Of a DNA stretch of 7,382 bases, positions 5,135 to 7,382 are shown piece after piece. The DNA is from JBEIUO01 sp964549785. GTDB lineage: Bacteria > Planctomycetota > Phycisphaerae > Phycisphaerales > UBA1924. Position 1 is the stretch's first letter. Each line of letters begins with the position of its first letter. Location: contig CAZJXA010000170.1 of NCBI GenBank assembly GCA_964549785.1, forward strand, positions 1-7,382. Reading direction: 5' to 3'. The notes under the pieces were generated by a model. It worked only from the letters and a program-made list of their open reading frames with translations. It was not told the DNA's origin and ran no database searches. Made by a program: the position numbers and the translations under genes.

Positions 5135-7248
5135 TTACTGTCCCCCCGCGCAAAGATGCTCGCCACATAGTTCAACACGTCCGTAGCGCTCGTCTCGTTA
5201 TACCCGAACTGCTTGATCAACCGCTGCTTCACGACGTCAATCTTCGCCTGCGTCTCGTCGTCCACCACGGTCGAAACCAGGTTCTTCAACTTGATCGTGT
5301 CGCGTTGGTCCTCGAAGAGCTTGAGCTCAAGTGCCCGATACAGCCGCGCATTCGTGTTGTACTCAAACTTCTTCCCGTCCAGCGCCAAGGCCCCGATGTA
5401 GTTCATGATCTCCTGCCGGAAGTCCTCCTTGCGGCTATCCGGGATCTCGATCTTCTCCTCGATCGCCCGCATCAGCCGCTCGTCCGGCTCGTCGTCCCGC
5501 CCCGTGTAGCGGTTCTTGACCCGCTCCTTCTGGGTGTACGCCCGCACGTTCTCGATGTAGTTCGTGCACAGCCGCTTGATCGCCTCCTCGTCCGCCGAGA
5601 TCGCCCGCTGAACCTCGCCCTTGATGATGTCCTCGTACTCCTCCTTGATCACCGCCAGCAACTCGCGGTACTTCTTCCGCGTGTTCTCGTCGCTGATCAG
5701 CGAGTGATGGCTCATCCCGCTCTCGAGTTCGTTGATCACCATGAACGGGTTGATCGACTTTTCTTCGATCGCCTGCCGGCTCACCAGCGTGTTGCTGATC
5801 TTGTCCTGGATGTAACGCGGGCTGATCCCGCTCATCCCCTCCCGCACCGCTTCCTCCCGCAGCTCCTTCACCGAATCCTCGGTAAAGCCCGGCAGGCTCT
5901 TGCCGTTATACAACTTCAATTTCTGCATCAGCGTCAGTCCCGCCTTCTTGGGGTCTTCCAGCCGCGTCAACACCGCCCACATCGCCGCCACCTCCAGCGT
6001 GTGCGGCGCGATGTGCACGTTCTTGATCCGCCCCTCGCCAAAGTCCTTCTGATAGATCTTGACCTCATCGTCCAGCCGGATGTTGTACGGAACGTCGATC
6101 TTGATCGTCCGGTCCCGGAACGCCTCCATCATCTCGTTGGACTGCAGCCGTTTGTATTCCGGCTCGTTGGTGTGCCCCAGAATCACCTCATCAATATGCG
6201 TCTGCGCAAACTTCTTCGGCTTGATCGAGTGCTCCTGGCTCGCCCCCAAAAGGTCATACAGGAACGCCACGTCCAACTTCAGCACCTCGATAAACTCGCA
6301 GATGCCCCGGTTCGCGATGTTCAACTCCCCATCAAAGTTAAACGCCCGCGGGTCCGAATCGCTCCCGTACATCGCGATCTTCCGGTAGTTGATATCCCCC
6401 GTCAGCTCCGTCGAATCCTGATTCTTTTCGTCCTTGGGCTGGAAGGTGCCAATCCCCACGCGGTCCTTCTCGCTCAGCACAATGCGGTGCACCCGCACAT
6501 GCTCCATCACCTTTTTCCAGTCGCCGTCATAAAACGTCATCAGGTCTTCCTGCACCTTCCGACAGAACGGATCGGGTTCCCCCATCACCCGCAACCGCCC
6601 GTTGTGATTCTTCGACTTGTACCCCGCGTTCAACTGCGTCAACACCGCCTCCCGCGCTTCCCGCGGCACCAACACCAGCGGCTCCTCATGCATCGGACAC
6701 TTGAACTCGTGCGTCCGCGCGGCCTCGGCACCACCCGCCACCGCCGCCGACACCTCGCAGTTCTCATCCAGCAGCCACGAGAACGAATACAACGCCCCAT
6801 CCGGCGTCTTCGAATACGCCTCAATCCCCTTCTTCAGCAGCCGCGCAATCGTGCTCTTGCTGCTCCCCACCGGCCCGTGAAGCAGCAGAATCCGCTTGTC
6901 CGTTCCATACCCCTCCGCGGCCGACCTCAGAAAATCCACCAGCGTCATCAACGCAAAGTCCAGCCCAAAAATCCCGTCCGCCCCGTTATCAAACGGATCG
7001 CTGAAGAAGTGGTACCGCACCACATCCTTCTTGAACAACTTGTACTTTTCGCTGCCGTGGCTCAGAATCGCGTCGTACAGCCGCTGATACGCGTTCCGCA
7101 ACACCGCCGGGTTCTGGCCCACCACATCCAGATACTCCCAGAACGTCCCCGACCAGTGCTGATCCTGAAAACGCTGACGATCGAGACGATTCTCGATCGC
7201 CCCCACCAGGTCCTTGGAAGTAAGTGCCGTCGTGCGAGGTTCGCTCAT
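5125..7248 (-). CDS. prkA: PrkA family AAA+ protein (serine kinase / ATP-dependent protease)
   Basis: A 707-residue PrkA. E. coli YeaG and B. subtilis PrkA are the best-known members, at roughly 630-645 residues. The family was first described as Ser/Thr kinases; B. subtilis PrkA was later reported to be an ATP-dependent Lon-like protease influencing sporulation. Motifs: an N-terminal region with HWSGTFWEYL (31-40), VRYHFFSDPFDNGADGIFGL (77-96), then the AAA+ P-loop ILLLHGPVGSSKS (120-132). After that come a conserved KCPMHEEPLVLVP (183-195), ELNIANRGICEFIEVLK (308-324, Walker B/sensor region) and YNIRLDDEVKIYQKDF (388-403). The C-terminal PrkA domain includes GISPRYIQDKISN (474-486) and INPFMVINELESG (499-511). 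I chose the ATG at 7248 because AGGCGG (7255-7260) lies six bases upstream; a TTG at 7293 would add 15 non-family-like residues. Codons end largely in G, unlike the C-ending plus-strand genes. A DUF444 or SpoVR partner gene is not seen downstream. Confidence 0.97.
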   Translation of the reverse strand: MSEPRTTALTSKDLVGAIENRLDRQRFQDQHWSGTFWEYLDVVGQNPAVLRNAYQRLYDAILSHGSEKYKLFKKDVVRYHFFSDPFDNGADGIFGLDFALMTLVDFLRSAAEGYGTDKRILLLHGPVGSSKSTIARLLKKGIEAYSKTPDGALYSFSWLLDENCEVSAAVAGGAEAARTHEFKCPMHEEPLVLVPREAREAVLTQLNAGYKSKNHNGRLRVMGEPDPFCRKVQEDLMTFYDGDWKKVMEHVRVHRIVLSEKDRVGIGTFQPKDEKNQDSTELTGDINYRKIAMYGSDSDPRAFNFDGELNIANRGICEFIEVLKLDVAFLYDLLGASQEHSIKPKKFAQTHIDEVILGHTNEPEYKRLQSNEMMEAFRDRTIKIDVPYNIRLDDEVKIYQKDFGEGRIKNVHIAPHTLEVAAMWAVLTRLEDPKKAGLTLMQKLKLYNGKSLPGFTEDSVKELREEAVREGMSGISPRYIQDKISNTLVSRQAIEEKSINPFMVINELESGMSHHSLISDENTRKKYRELLAVIKEEYEDIIKGEVQRAISADEEAIKRLCTNYIENVRAYTQKERVKNRYTGRDDEPDERLMRAIEEKIEIPDSRKEDFRQEIMNYIGALALDGKKFEYNTNARLYRALELKLFEDQRDTIKLKNLVSTVVDDETQAKIDVVKQRLIKQFGYNETSATDVLNYVASIFARGDSKGR

Positions 7249-7254
7249 GGGTCG

Positions 7255-7260
7255 CCGCCT
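7255..7260 (-). promoter_or_regulatory. Ribosome binding site of prkA
   Basis: Read on the minus strand, AGGCGG (one mismatch to AGGAGG) ends six bases before the ATG at 7248-7246. It favours this start over the in-frame TTG at 7293. Confidence 0.55.
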
Positions 7261-7293
7261 TTCCGTGGCCGCTGCAACAGGGTCCGCTGACAA

Positions 7294-7382
7294 TCAGATA
7301 TCGGCCGTTCCTCCGCCCTTCCCCACCTCGATTCTTACGCCGCCCCACTCCACGAGTTCCCGGACGTGATCGGCCCCCCACC
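7294..7382 (-). CDS. Possible C-terminal end of a gene upstream of prkA
   Basis: On the minus strand one frame is open from the window edge to a TGA at 7296-7294. The 28 or so residues read WGADHVRELVEWGGVRIE and then VGKGGGTADI. The first part looks like a helix-turn-strand of a real protein and uses GC-ending codons; the glycine-rich tail is less convincing. If real, prkA starts 45 bases downstream and would be the next gene of the same operon. The fragment is too short to identify, and chance openness in GC-rich DNA is a fair alternative. Confidence 0.3.
   Translation of the reverse strand, partial: WGADHVRELVEWGGVRIEVGKGGGTADI

Noticed and set aside
5305..7290. 661-codon open frame on the plus strand opposite prkA
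   Set aside because: It is antisense to a clear prkA. Its translation is dominated by Leu, Arg, His, Pro and Val with no domain, as expected when G-ending codons are read in reverse.
7265..7293. TTGTCA (minus strand, 7293-7288) as a -35 box for prkA
   Set aside because: It matches the consensus at five of six positions, but the sequence 17 bases downstream is GGCCAC, nothing like a -10 box.

Overview
The window is GC-rich bacterial DNA. It suggests a member of the Planctomycetota, possibly the Phycisphaerae. The grounds are a long PrkA-type AAA+ protein, a GHQ-motif protein of a kind I associate with planctomycete genomes, several GTG starts, mostly weak or absent Shine-Dalgarno sequences, and a strong strand-wide C-over-G excess. 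This placement is an inference from family content and style, not from a marker gene.

Layout, left to right. Positions 2-1223 hold two adjacent plus-strand genes of unknown function, the first cut by the window edge, separated by 4 bases. A 181-base intergenic stretch follows, with a small hairpin over the stop codon, a local AT-rich island and a clear ribosome binding site. Three plus-strand genes then follow closely: a soluble family-2 glycosyltransferase (1405-2196), a 474-residue protein with an SGHQPG motif that distantly resembles the bacillithiol ligase BshC (2218-3642), and a ChaN/PF04187-type lipoprotein (3685-4632). They could be co-transcribed, since the gaps are 21 and 42 bases. 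The remaining genes are on the minus strand: a 130-residue protein with an AF2212-like (DUF104) antitoxin N-terminus and no visible toxin (4671-5063), and prkA (5125-7248). The last 89 bases may hold the C-terminal end of another minus-strand gene upstream of prkA.

How the genes work together is only partly readable. PrkA is a signalling or proteolytic AAA+ protein linked to stress and stationary phase in other bacteria. Its frequent partners, the DUF444/YeaH and SpoVR/YcgB genes, are not seen downstream here. The orphan antitoxin-like gene lies 61 bases downstream of prkA and could be read through from it. The glycosyltransferase, GHQ-protein and ChaN-like set has no known joint pathway. The GHQ-motif protein is the most attractive uncharacterised item. 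No RNA genes, insertion sequences or CRISPR arrays were seen.
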